Shown: positions 1-6,506 of the stretch, piece after piece
Position numbering within the stretch: the stretch's first letter is position 1
Layout: every line of letters begins with the position of its first letter
Made by a program: the position numbers and the translations under genes
Origin: an uncultured Streptococcus sp.
GTDB taxonomy: Bacteria > Bacillota > Bacilli > Lactobacillales > Streptococcaceae
Assembly: GCA_905373305.1 (NCBI GenBank)
Contig: CAJPSM010000037.1
Span: 1 to 11,236, forward strand
Length of the DNA: 11,236 bases
Direction: 5' to 3'
The notes under the pieces: model-generated
What the model was told of the DNA's origin: nothing
Database searches by the model: none
The model's input: the letters and a program-made list of their open reading frames with translations, nothing else

Positions 1-979
1 TTCTTGGCTCTTTCAAGATGCGAACCAAGTCATCCACCGTCAATTGCTCAAGAGCTGCAAAGACAGGCAAACGCCCAATCAACTCTGGAATGATACCGAA
101 TTTTTGAATATCTTCTGCGATGATTTCTTGCATGTATGAGCTGTTTTCGTCAATCGCCTTGTTATTTTGGCCAAAACCAATAACTTTTTCACCCAGACGT
201 TGTTTAACGATTTCTTCGATGCCATCAAAAGCCCCACCCACGATGAAGAGGATATTTTTGGTATCCACTTGAATCATCTCTTGTTGTGGATGCTTGCGTC
301 CACCTTGAGGTGGCACGCTAGCGACAGTTCCCTCGATAATCTTGAGAAGGGCTTGTTGCACTCCTTCACCAGAAACGTCACGTGTGATAGATACGTTCTC
401 GCTCTTCTTGGCAATCTTGTCAATTTCATCCACGTAGATAATCCCACGCTCTGCACGTTCGATGTTAAAATCAGCAGCCTGCAAGAGTTTGAGGAGGATG
501 TTTTCCACGTCCTCACCCACATAACCAGCCTCAGTAAGAGCTGTCGCATCTGCGATAGCAAAAGGCACGTTCAAGCTCTTAGCCAAGGTTTGGGCTAAGA
601 AAGTTTTCCCAGAACCCGTTGGGCCAATCATCAAGATGTTTGACTTCTGCAAATCCACATCTTCTGACTCTTCACGAGTATCATGGAAATTGATGCGTTT
701 GTAGTGGTTGTAAACTGCCACTGCCAAGGCACGTTTAGCACGATCCTGACCGATCACATAGTGGTTCAAGATATTGAGGAGCTCGATTGGTTTTGGTACT
801 TCAGACAAGTCTGCCAAGACTTCCTCAGCCAATTCCTCTCGAATGATTTCCTGAGCCAACTCCACACATTCATTACAGATAAAGGCGTTGTTCCCAGCGA
901 TTATTTTCTTTACTTCTTCTTGGCTTTTGCCACAAAATGAGCAATAAACCATCATATCATTTTTCCTATTTGTAGGCAT
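1..979 (-). CDS. clpX: ClpX, ATP-binding unfoldase subunit of the ClpXP protease (partial, C-terminus beyond left edge)
   Basis: AAA+ unfoldase that recognises tagged or damaged proteins, unfolds them with ATP and feeds them to ClpP in the cytoplasm. The frame is open to the window edge and encodes residues 1-326; the family is usually about 410 residues, so roughly 85 are missing, including the sensor-2 region. Visible: an N-terminal zinc-binding domain with C13-x2-C16 and C35-x2-C38, Walker A GPTGSGKT at 119-126, Walker B ending in D184-E185, and the ClpP-docking IGF loop at 267-269. The start at 979 (MPTNRKNDMM) has an AAGGA ribosome site a few bases upstream; an internal Met pair at residues 9-10 is a less likely start. 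It lies 31 bases downstream of the small membrane-protein gene with no terminator between, so it is probably co-transcribed with folA. Identification is very secure. Confidence 0.98.
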   Translation of the reverse strand, partial: MPTNRKNDMMVYCSFCGKSQEEVKKIIAGNNAFICNECVELAQEIIREELAEEVLADLSEVPKPIELLNILNHYVIGQDRAKRALAVAVYNHYKRINFHDTREESEDVDLQKSNILMIGPTGSGKTFLAQTLAKSLNVPFAIADATALTEAGYVGEDVENILLKLLQAADFNIERAERGIIYVDEIDKIAKKSENVSITRDVSGEGVQQALLKIIEGTVASVPPQGGRKHPQQEMIQVDTKNILFIVGGAFDGIEEIVKQRLGEKVIGFGQNNKAIDENSSYMQEIIAEDIQKFGIIPELIGRLPVFAALEQLTVDDLVRILKEPR

Positions 980-1010
980 GATTTCCTTCCATTCTAAATT
1001 TTCATTCTAT

Positions 1011-1181
1011 CTAAAATAAGGTCATATAAAAAGCATGAACACTGTTTACTAGATTGGTAAAAGCATTCAACCAGAGTAAGGCAGACAGTCCATAGCGCTT
1101 CTTACGAAAAGCCTGTGCTCCCGCCAAAATACAGATTACACACAAGAAAGCTGTAAAAAATCCAAATATACTGCGCTCCAT
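1011..1181 (-). CDS. Small hydrophobic membrane protein, 56 aa, translationally coupled to folA
   Basis: A 56-residue frame beginning MERSIFGFFTAFLCVIC and ending FYMTLF. Its ATG overlaps the folA stop by one base (TAATG), and the ribosome site AAAGGAAG lies just inside the folA 3' end. Residues 4-24 form a hydrophobic segment. A short basic stretch (R26-K27-K28-R29) follows, then a second, less hydrophobic segment from about 31 to 56, so one or two membrane passes are likely, with the basic patch predicted cytoplasmic. I recall a conserved hypothetical protein of this size between the DHFR gene and clpX in pneumococcus, but I know of no function. The coupling, correct start signals and lack of overlap with other genes support a real gene. 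It may have no biochemical relation to DHFR or ClpX. Confidence 0.82.
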   Translation of the reverse strand: MERSIFGFFTAFLCVICILAGAQAFRKKRYGLSALLWLNAFTNLVNSVHAFYMTLF

Positions 1182-1687
1182 TAGACTTCCTTTCTCTTTC
1201 GGTATTGGATGGTAAAATCATAGTCATTTTTCTCATCTCGCTCATAAGATTTGCTTGCGACTGTCTCAAAAGGAGACAAGTCAAAATCCTCAGGGAAATA
1301 GGTGTCTCCCTCCACCTGAGCATGAATCTGCGTCACGATGATTTCATCTAAATAGGGCTCAAAAGCCTGAAAAATCTGTTTTCCACCAATGATATAGAGA
1401 TTTTTTTCCTGACTCTGATACCAAGCTAAAACAGACTTCACATCTTGAAATACGAGCGCCCCCTCTATGACTTGGTCACTGTTTCGTGTCAAAATCAAGG
1501 TTTGGCGTTTGGGAAGCAGGCGACGCCCCATTCCATCAAAAGTCACTCGTCCCATCAAGATGGCGTGGTTCAAAGTTGTTTCCTTAAAATGTTGTAATTC
1601 TGCTGGCAAATGCCAAGGAAGACGGTCATCTTTACCAATCACACCTTTTTCATCTTGGGCCCAAATGGCTACGATTTTCTTTGTCAT
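1181..1687 (-). CDS. folA: Dihydrofolate reductase
   Basis: Reduces 7,8-dihydrofolate to tetrahydrofolate with NADPH in the cytoplasm, supplying one-carbon carriers for thymidylate and purine synthesis; it is the target of trimethoprim. The 168-residue length is typical for streptococci. Visible: the N-terminal IVAIWAQ strand, the LPWHLPAEL segment with the acidic catalytic residue E30, the NADPH-binding stretch MGRVTFDGMG at 45-54, LTRN at 66-69, and IIGGKQIF at 99-106. Residue 100 is Ile, the state associated with trimethoprim susceptibility in pneumococcus, where I100L is the main resistance change. Residue 92 is Ser where I recall Asp in susceptible pneumococcus. The ATG at 1687 follows an AAGGA ribosome site. 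It is the first gene of a likely folA, small membrane protein, clpX transcript. Pneumococcal literature uses the names dhfR, dfr or dyr. Confidence 0.97.
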   Translation of the reverse strand: MTKKIVAIWAQDEKGVIGKDDRLPWHLPAELQHFKETTLNHAILMGRVTFDGMGRRLLPKRQTLILTRNSDQVIEGALVFQDVKSVLAWYQSQEKNLYIIGGKQIFQAFEPYLDEIIVTQIHAQVEGDTYFPEDFDLSPFETVASKSYERDEKNDYDFTIQYRKRKEV

Positions 1688-1714
1688 GCTTCCATCCTTT
1701 TTATTGATACTACT

Positions 1715-1743
1715 ATTTTATCAAAATTCTCCTAAAAAGACTG
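1715..1743 (-). promoter_or_regulatory. Probable extended -10 promoter for the folA-clpX group
   Basis: On the minus strand TAAAAT (1715-1720) is preceded by TGA, giving an extended -10 element TGN-TAAAAT. The hexamer 17 bases upstream (CAGTCT, 1738-1743) is a poor -35, as is common when TGN is present. It ends 27 bases before the folA ATG, and the AAGGA ribosome site lies between. Confidence 0.5.
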
Positions 1744-1758
1744 TTTTGAAACGCGCGC

Positions 1759-1797
1759 AAAAGAGAGAAAAGGAGCAAGCTTCATTTAGCCTGCTCC
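1759..1797 (-). terminator. Intrinsic terminator after cmk
   Basis: On the minus strand a 10-bp stem (arms 1788-1797 and 1772-1781, GGAGCAGGCT with AGCTTGCTCC, one G-U pair) closes a 6-base loop and is followed by an interrupted T-rich tract (1759-1771). It starts 8 bases beyond the cmk stop codon and separates the LysM-cmk unit from the folA promoter. Confidence 0.8.
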
Positions 1798-1805
1798 TCT
1801 CGTCC

Positions 1806-2480
1806 CTAGAACATATATTTTTTTGCTTCTGATTCAATTTTTTCGACCACTTCTTGGATACTTAGTCCAGTTGTGTCAAGGTAAACTGCATCCTCAGCCT
1901 GCTTGAGAGGCGAGGTTTCACGATGACTATCTTTGTAGTCACGTGCCGCAATTTCTTCTTTCAGCGTTTCCAAGTCAGTCTCAATCCCTTTAGCAATATT
2001 TTCCTTGTAACGACGCTCTGCTCTTTCTTCAACAGAAGCCACTAAGAAAATCTTGAGTTCAGCTCGTGGTAAAACAACTGTCCCGATATCACGGCCATCC
2101 ATGACGATACCACCTTGCTGGGCAATTTCTTGCTGAAGAGAAACCAGTTTCTCACGCACCTCAGGAATGGCAGCAATGCTTGAAACCTTGTTGGTCACTT
2201 CATTTTCACGAATCGGATGCGTAATATCAACATCTCCTACAAAAACAAGTTGCTCACCAGTTTCTGAACGTCCAAAACTAATGGGATGTTGAACAAGCAA
2301 TTCCAAAAGTTGGTCTACATTTCCTGCATCCAACTGGTGCTTAAGCGCTATATAAGTCGCAGCACGGTACATAGCGCCCGTATCGAGATAAGTGTAACCA
2401 AAATCTTTAGCGACAATCTTTGCGACCGTACTCTTACCACTGGAAGCAGGACCATCAATAGCAATTTGAATTGTCTTCAT
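1806..2480 (-). CDS. cmk: Cytidylate (CMP/dCMP) kinase
   Basis: Phosphorylates CMP and dCMP to the diphosphates with ATP, in cytoplasmic pyrimidine salvage and nucleotide supply. Its 224 residues match the usual bacterial length. Visible: the P-loop GPASSGKST at 10-18, the nucleotide-binding YLDTGAMYRA at 31-40, the CMP-contact region MDGRDIGT at 127-134, and the LID-region motif RDYKDSHRETSPL at 180-192. The ATG at 2480 lies 9 bases after the stop of the LysM gene, with an AGGAG ribosome site overlapping that stop, so the two are almost certainly one transcript. A hairpin terminator follows directly. The frame is intact and identification is secure. Confidence 0.97.
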   Translation of the reverse strand: MKTIQIAIDGPASSGKSTVAKIVAKDFGYTYLDTGAMYRAATYIALKHQLDAGNVDQLLELLVQHPISFGRSETGEQLVFVGDVDITHPIRENEVTNKVSSIAAIPEVREKLVSLQQEIAQQGGIVMDGRDIGTVVLPRAELKIFLVASVEERAERRYKENIAKGIETDLETLKEEIAARDYKDSHRETSPLKQAEDAVYLDTTGLSIQEVVEKIESEAKKYMF

Positions 2481-2489
2481 TTCCGACTC

Positions 2490-2984
2490 CTATCTAGTCT
2501 TGATGACATCACCAGGGTTGGCAAACCAAGTTCCTGATGACATATGAGAAGGATTCAGAGCTTCTAGCTGGGCAATGGAAATCCCTGCACGCTGAGCGAG
2601 AGCTGCTTCTCCTTCTCCAGGTTGCACAGTAAGCGTTCCTTCTCCATCTGTGTGTTCTTCAGAACTACTTTCTGAAGGAGTTGATTCTTTCGTTTCTTGA
2701 GCTTTACTAGTAGAGGAAGAAGACTCTTCCACTTTAGAGGTTGACGATGGAGCTGAAGAATCATAAAAATCCTTCAAAGCCGCCGTGCGGTTACTTCCTC
2801 CAGTAGAAAGGTAAATCAATACGACAACCATCGCTACAACGATTACAAAGAAGAGGCTAGCTAGAATGGTCAAGACACGATTGGCAACAACACCTTTTCC
2901 TTTTTGTTTACGGTGACGACGCTCTAATCTTGTTTCTTCTTCTCTGTTGTCATAAATATCTTCTTGCCACGGTTCTTTTTCCAT
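2490..2984 (-). CDS. LysM-type single-pass membrane protein
   Basis: A 164-residue membrane-anchored protein of unknown detailed role; a LysM-like end suggests binding to peptidoglycan outside the cell. Residues 1-36 are highly charged and basic towards the membrane, as expected for a cytoplasmic tail. Residues about 37-60 form a Val/Ile/Leu-rich transmembrane helix. Residues about 75-115 are a Ser/Glu/Thr/Lys-rich low-complexity linker. Residues about 117-163 resemble a LysM repeat (LTVQPGEGEAALAQRAGIS, then IAQLEALNP and a final NPGDVIK). This gives type II topology (N-in, C-out). The ATG at 2984 has an AAGGAG ribosome site 7 bases upstream. It precedes cmk by 9 bases, an arrangement I recall in pneumococcus. 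Sequence alone does not show whether it acts in cell division, wall remodelling or only anchoring. Confidence 0.88.
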   Translation of the reverse strand: MEKEPWQEDIYDNREEETRLERRHRKQKGKGVVANRVLTILASLFFVIVVAMVVVLIYLSTGGSNRTAALKDFYDSSAPSSTSKVEESSSSTSKAQETKESTPSESSSEEHTDGEGTLTVQPGEGEAALAQRAGISIAQLEALNPSHMSSGTWFANPGDVIKTR

Positions 2985-2994
2985 ACCTTACTCC

Positions 2995-3023
2995 TTGTAT
3001 TTTTTAAACTTTCTTATTACAAT
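2995..3023 (+). promoter_or_regulatory. Promoter of the ferredoxin gene, placed for a leaderless transcript
   Basis: TTGTAT (2995-3000), a 17-base spacer and TACAAT (3018-3023; five of six matches to TATAAT). Only six bases separate the -10 box from the ATG at 3030, so transcription would start at or next to the start codon. The -35 match is weak (three of six). The site lies inside the 45-bp divergent gap, overlapping the leader of the LysM gene on the other strand. Confidence 0.6.
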
Positions 3024-3029
3024 ATAAAT

Positions 3030-3233
3030 ATGAAACTCACACTTATACCTGAACGGTGCATCGCCTGTGGGCTTTGCCAGACCTACTCTGAACTCTTTGA
3101 TTACCATGATAATGGGATCGTTCGCTTTTATGATGATCCTGATGAACTGCAAAGAGAAATCGCTGAGACCAGCGATGTTCTGGAGGCTATCAAACAGTGC
3201 CCTACACGTGCACTTCTCAAAGATCCATCGTAA
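3030..3233 (+). CDS. Ferredoxin, single [4Fe-4S] cluster type
   Basis: A small cytoplasmic electron carrier of 67 residues. Cluster ligands are visible: C10-x2-C13-x2-C16 near the N-terminus and C57 followed by Pro near the C-terminus, the pattern of single-cluster [4Fe-4S] ferredoxins of the Bacillus type. The protein is rich in Asp and Glu, as expected. The frame stays open upstream to 2964, but that extension (MPRFFFHTLLLVFF) is not ferredoxin-like and overlaps the start of the divergent LysM gene; MKLTLIPERC at 3030 is the natural N-terminus. No Shine-Dalgarno sequence precedes it. The gene stands alone on its strand between two minus-strand units, so its redox partner cannot be inferred from its neighbours. 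Confidence 0.93.
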   Translation: MKLTLIPERCIACGLCQTYSELFDYHDNGIVRFYDDPDELQREIAETSDVLEAIKQCPTRALLKDPS

Positions 3234-3239
3234 TGTACA

Positions 3240-3275
3240 GGGAATGAATGTTGATGATTTTTTCTCTTTATTCCC
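3240..3275. other. Imperfect hairpin in the convergent gap between the ferredoxin and glycosyltransferase genes
   Basis: Arms GGGAATGAA (3240-3248) and TTTATTCCC (3267-3275) can pair over 9 bp with one G-U, around an 18-base T-rich loop. Neither strand has a good T tract after the stem, so this is at best a weak shared terminator. The rest of 3234-3308 shows nothing recognisable. Confidence 0.3.
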
Positions 3276-3308
3276 ACATCTACTAGTTTAGCATATTTCA
3301 AGGTAAAA

Positions 3309-4274
3309 TTATAGTCTTTTCCGGTTATTTTTTCCTTTAAAAACAGAAAGATCACTTTTTTCTTTGACGAGATAGAGTGGTCTTTTTTTGGTTTCCATAT
3401 AGATCTTACTGATATATTTTCCCAAAATCCCAATGGTCAGGAGTTGAATCCCTCCAAGAAAGAGAATGACAGCCATCAAAGAGGTCCAACCAGATGTCGG
3501 ATTCCCCAAAATAAGGGTCCGGAAAACCACAAAAACAGTCATCATAAAAGAAATAAAACAAGATAGGAGTCCAGCTACAAAGGCTATACTCAAGGGAAAA
3601 TCTGAAAAATTGAGAATCCCTTCAATTGAGTAGAAAAAGAGCTGTCTAAAACTCCAACTGGTCTTGCCAGCCTGTCTTTCGACATTTGGATAGTCCAGAT
3701 AGTGCGTTCGGAAACCAACCCAGGCAAAGAGACCCTTAGAAAAACGATTGGACTCGGTCAAGCTTAAAATGGCATCCACCACAGACCTTCTCATCATCCG
3801 AAAATCACGAACACCTGATGGCAGGGCTACTGGGCTGATTTTTTGCATGAGGCGGTAAAAGAGGTCAGCACAGAAACTGCGAAAGAAGGGTTCTCCCTCC
3901 CGACTAGTTCTCCGTGTCCCAACACAGTCCAAGTCTGCATTCTGGTCTAGTAAGGCTTTCATCTCGAGCAACATACTAGGAGGATCCTGAAGGTCTGCAT
4001 CCATCACGACCACCAAGTCTCCAGTTGCATGTTGCAAGCCTGCATACAGAGCCGCTTCTTTCCCAAAATTTCTCGAGAAAGAAATATAATGTACCGCAGG
4101 ATTTTGCACCCGATAGGCCTTCAAAAGCTCCAAAGTGCCATCGCTTGAACCATCATCCACAAAGACATACTCGATCTCTGCCCCCAATTCTGGAAGGAGT
4201 GCTTCAACAGACTGATAAAAAAGAGGAAGTACTTCCTCTTCGTTTAGACATGGGACAATGATTGAAATCATCAT
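3309..4274 (-). CDS. GT2-family membrane glycosyltransferase, GtrB/DPM1-like
   Basis: Predicted to transfer a sugar from a nucleotide sugar, probably to a polyprenyl phosphate on the inner face of the membrane, as GtrB-type enzymes do; donor and acceptor are inferred. From the ATG at 4274 it has 321 residues. The GT-A domain covers about 3-225: ISIIVPCLNEEE near the start, VDDGSSDGT at 39-47, the metal/nucleotide motif MDADLQDPP at 91-99, and RQAGKTSW at 200-207. Two C-terminal transmembrane helices follow at about 228-252 and 265-288, then a basic tail. The frame is open back to 4412, but that part lies within galE and is not GT-like. ATG-ATG (4274, 4271) comes one base after the galE stop with only a weak ribosome site, suggesting translational coupling to galE. 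The role may be surface-glycan or lipid-linked sugar modification. Confidence 0.92.
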   Translation of the reverse strand: MMISIIVPCLNEEEVLPLFYQSVEALLPELGAEIEYVFVDDGSSDGTLELLKAYRVQNPAVHYISFSRNFGKEAALYAGLQHATGDLVVVMDADLQDPPSMLLEMKALLDQNADLDCVGTRRTSREGEPFFRSFCADLFYRLMQKISPVALPSGVRDFRMMRRSVVDAILSLTESNRFSKGLFAWVGFRTHYLDYPNVERQAGKTSWSFRQLFFYSIEGILNFSDFPLSIAFVAGLLSCFISFMMTVFVVFRTLILGNPTSGWTSLMAVILFLGGIQLLTIGILGKYISKIYMETKKRPLYLVKEKSDLSVFKGKNNRKRL

Positions 4275-4275
4275 C

Positions 4276-5295
4276 TTAGTCTTCAAATCCATTTGGATGC
4301 TTGCTTTGCCAACGCCATGCGTCTTCACACATTTGAGTAATATCGAGTTCTGCTTCCCATCCGAGTTCTGCTTTGGCTTTTGCTGGGTCTGAATAGCATG
4401 CAGCGATATCACCTGGGCGACGTTCTACGATGCGGTAAGGAATAGGACGTCCCACTGCTTTTTCCATATTTTGGATAATTTCAAGAACTGAATATCCTTT
4501 ACCTGTTCCAAGGTTGTAAATATTAAGGCCTGAACCTTTTTGGATCTTTTGCAGAGCTGCAACGTGTCCTTTGGCTAGGTCTACGACGTGGATATAGTCA
4601 CGAACACCAGTTCCATCTTCCGTATCGTAATCATCTCCAAACACTTGCACTTGCTCTAGTTTACCCACTGCTACTTGTGAAACATAAGGCAAAAGGTTGT
4701 TTGGAATGCCATTAGGATTTTCTCCCAAATCTCCACTTTCATGCGCTCCGATTGGGTTAAAGTAACGAAGCAAGACCACATTCCATTCTGAGTCTGCCTT
4801 GTAGATATCGGTCAAAATTTCCTCTAGCATGAGCTTGGTACGACCGTATGGATTGGTCACTGAAAGCGGGAAATCTTCTAAGATTGGAACTGTATGAGGA
4901 TCTCCGTAAACTGTCGCAGAAGAACTGAAGATGATGTTCTTACAGTTGTTTTCTTCCATAGCTTTCAAAAGGCTGACAGTTCCTGCGATATTATTGTCAT
5001 AATAGGCAAGAGGGATACGTGTTGATTCACCAACAGCCTTCAAACCAGCAAAGTGAATGACACCAGTCGGCTCTTCCTGCTTGAAAATATCTCTGAGGGT
5101 ATCTGTGTCGCGGATATCTGCCTCATAGAAAGGAATCTCAACTCCTGTAATTTTTTCAACAACTTCTAAACTCTTACGATTGCTGTTGACAAGATTATCC
5201 ACCACAACGACTTGATGACCTGCTTGGATCAACTCAATAACAGTGTGGGTTCCGATAAACCCGGCACCACCCGTTACCAAAATCTTTTCTTGCAT
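4276..5295 (-). CDS. galE: UDP-glucose 4-epimerase
   Basis: Interconverts UDP-glucose and UDP-galactose with tightly bound NAD in the cytoplasm, linking the Leloir pathway to supply of UDP-sugars for capsule, teichoic acid or glycan synthesis. The 339 residues match the family. Visible: an extended short-chain dehydrogenase fold with the NAD motif GGAGFIG at 9-15, HFAGLKAVGES at 81-91, the catalytic stretch SSSATVYGD at 124-132 (S126 equivalent to E. coli S124), Y150-x3-K154 (NPYGRTK), and RYFNPIGAHESG typical of GalE. The ATG at 5295 has a GAGGAAA ribosome site. It heads a two-gene unit with the glycosyltransferase rather than lying with galK and galT, so it probably serves glycan synthesis more than galactose catabolism. 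A second galE elsewhere in the genome is possible. Confidence 0.96.
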   Translation of the reverse strand: MQEKILVTGGAGFIGTHTVIELIQAGHQVVVVDNLVNSNRKSLEVVEKITGVEIPFYEADIRDTDTLRDIFKQEEPTGVIHFAGLKAVGESTRIPLAYYDNNIAGTVSLLKAMEENNCKNIIFSSSATVYGDPHTVPILEDFPLSVTNPYGRTKLMLEEILTDIYKADSEWNVVLLRYFNPIGAHESGDLGENPNGIPNNLLPYVSQVAVGKLEQVQVFGDDYDTEDGTGVRDYIHVVDLAKGHVAALQKIQKGSGLNIYNLGTGKGYSVLEIIQNMEKAVGRPIPYRIVERRPGDIAACYSDPAKAKAELGWEAELDITQMCEDAWRWQSKHPNGFED

Positions 5296-5328
5296 CTTTT
5301 TTCCTCGATTCTCAGATTATTTTTTCTT

Positions 5329-5357
5329 ATTTTACCATTTTTGATAGGGAATGTCAT
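5329..5357 (-). promoter_or_regulatory. Promoter of the galE-glycosyltransferase unit
   Basis: Minus strand: -35 ATGACA (5352-5357; five of six matches to TTGACA), 17-base spacer, -10 TAAAAT (5329-5334) with an upstream TGG extension. The start codon at 5295 lies 33 bases beyond the -10 box, leaving a short leader with the GAGGAAA ribosome site. No operator-like inverted repeat was seen. Confidence 0.75.
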
Positions 5358-5386
5358 TCGCCATCCTAGAGGGGAGGCTAAAATTT

Positions 5387-6490
5387 TTATTCGCTTTTTA
5401 CTCGTTTGACATAGTTTGCAATTGGATAATTTATTGGGTCCAAGGTCAACTCCTTGTCTTGGACCAATTGGGCTAGATGGTAACCAATGATAGGACCCGT
5501 TGTCAGACCTGATGACCCTAGTCCACTAGCCGCATAGACACCTGCTAAGCCTGGGACTTGCCCAAAAAATGGTGAGAAATCGCTAGTATAGGCGCGGATT
5601 CCCACACGATCACCTCTTGTAGTAGCTTCAGCCAAGGCTGGATAGTATGGCAAGGCTGCTTCTTCCATTTGCTGGAGCAAGGGTTCATCTACCGTCAAGT
5701 CAAATCCCATATCATTTTCATGGGTAGCTCCTAGGGACAATTTCCCACCAGCAAAAGGAATCAGATCCCACTCCCCTTCTGGCATGACAACAGGGTAAGA
5801 TTTCATATCTTGGGTAAGTTGATAATCTCGTAGTTGTCCCTTTTGGGGACGAACATCTACCTCATATCCTAAAGGCTCCAAAATGTCCCCCAACCAAGCT
5901 CCCGTCGCCAAAATAACCTGATCAAACACCTCTTCACCAATTTGGTAACCTGATGATAGAGGCGTCAGAGTCGCTTTCTCTTTGATTAGCTTGACTTGGC
6001 TGGCTTCCAGCAAACGAGTCACTAAGAGTTGACCATCTACTCTCGCTCCACCAGAAGCATAGAGCAGGCGGTCAAATCCCTGTAAGTCAGGGAACAATTC
6101 ATTAGCAGACGCTTGGTCCAGAATAGCTAACTGGCCTATCAAGGGAGATTCTTCCCTGCGCTGAAGGGCTAGCTCATAGAGTTCTTTCAACTTGGATTCG
6201 TCCTTTTTCAAGAGAAAAACTCCTGAGCGTTGGTAAAAGTCGATCTCCTGACCAGACTTCTCTAAATCAGCCAACAAATCCACATAAAAGTCAGCCCCCA
6301 AGCGTGCTAGCTTGTACCAGGGTTTATTTCGGCGTTTGGAAAACCAAGGACTGATAATTCCTGCTGCTGCCTTTGTTGCCTGACCCTGTCCATGGTCAAA
6401 AACGGTTATCTCTAAATCAGCTTCTTTAGAGAGGTAGTAGGCGGCTGTGGCACCTACAATTCCTGCTCCAATAATGGCAACTTTTTTCAT
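5387..6490 (-). CDS. FAD-dependent oxidoreductase, DadA / glycine-oxidase-like
   Basis: A DAO-family flavoprotein expected to oxidise an amine or D-/small amino acid; the substrate is not determinable here. From the ATG at 6490 it has 367 residues. Visible: the FAD dinucleotide motif GAGIVG at 8-13 followed by an acidic residue closing the second strand (D32), the A-A-A-G-I-I-S-P segment at 41-48 after a Q/T/K turn, a central ATGAWLGD at 195-202, RPQKGQL at 214-220, and the C-terminal FAD loop ASGLGSSGLTTGP at 321-333. A GTG at 6499 is in frame, but the AGGAAG ribosome site runs into it, whereas it sits 8 bases before the ATG, so the ATG is preferred. It follows the Nif3 gene by 16 bases and ends the trmK unit. 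No clear terminator was seen before the galE promoter. Confidence 0.9.
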   Translation of the reverse strand: MKKVAIIGAGIVGATAAYYLSKEADLEITVFDHGQGQATKAAAGIISPWFSKRRNKPWYKLARLGADFYVDLLADLEKSGQEIDFYQRSGVFLLKKDESKLKELYELALQRREESPLIGQLAILDQASANELFPDLQGFDRLLYASGGARVDGQLLVTRLLEASQVKLIKEKATLTPLSSGYQIGEEVFDQVILATGAWLGDILEPLGYEVDVRPQKGQLRDYQLTQDMKSYPVVMPEGEWDLIPFAGGKLSLGATHENDMGFDLTVDEPLLQQMEEAALPYYPALAEATTRGDRVGIRAYTSDFSPFFGQVPGLAGVYAASGLGSSGLTTGPIIGYHLAQLVQDKELTLDPINYPIANYVKRVKSE

Positions 6491-6506
6491 TATCTTCACT
6501 TCCTAA

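Noticed and set aside
167..598. 143-codon open frame on the plus strand
   Set aside because: It lies wholly antisense to clpX, has no ribosome site and no recognisable protein motifs; clpX is certain here.
1744..1762. cre-like (CcpA) site with a GCGCGC centre upstream of folA
   Set aside because: TGAAACGCGCGCAA lacks the correct spacing between the A-rich half and the CG pair, so it does not fit the cre consensus.
2710..2760. Ser/Glu-rich low-complexity stretch as a DNA repeat array
   Set aside because: The codons vary and there is no regular repeat unit; it is a normal flexible linker in the LysM protein.
2964..3029. N-terminal extension of the ferredoxin frame back to 2964
   Set aside because: The extension overlaps the start of the divergent LysM gene, is unlike ferredoxin and would place the start upstream of the promoter.
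3240..3275. Shared bidirectional terminator for the ferredoxin and glycosyltransferase genes
   Set aside because: The stem is mostly weak A-T pairs with an 18-base loop, and no T tract follows on either strand; kept only as a low-confidence hairpin.
4275..4412. N-terminal extension of the glycosyltransferase to 4412
   Set aside because: It reads inside galE in another frame; the GT2 fold begins directly at the ATG pair 4274/4271.
5358..5386. Hairpin (GCCTCC with GGATGGC) as terminator for the FAD oxidoreductase
   Set aside because: The stem is short with a bulge and no T tract follows.
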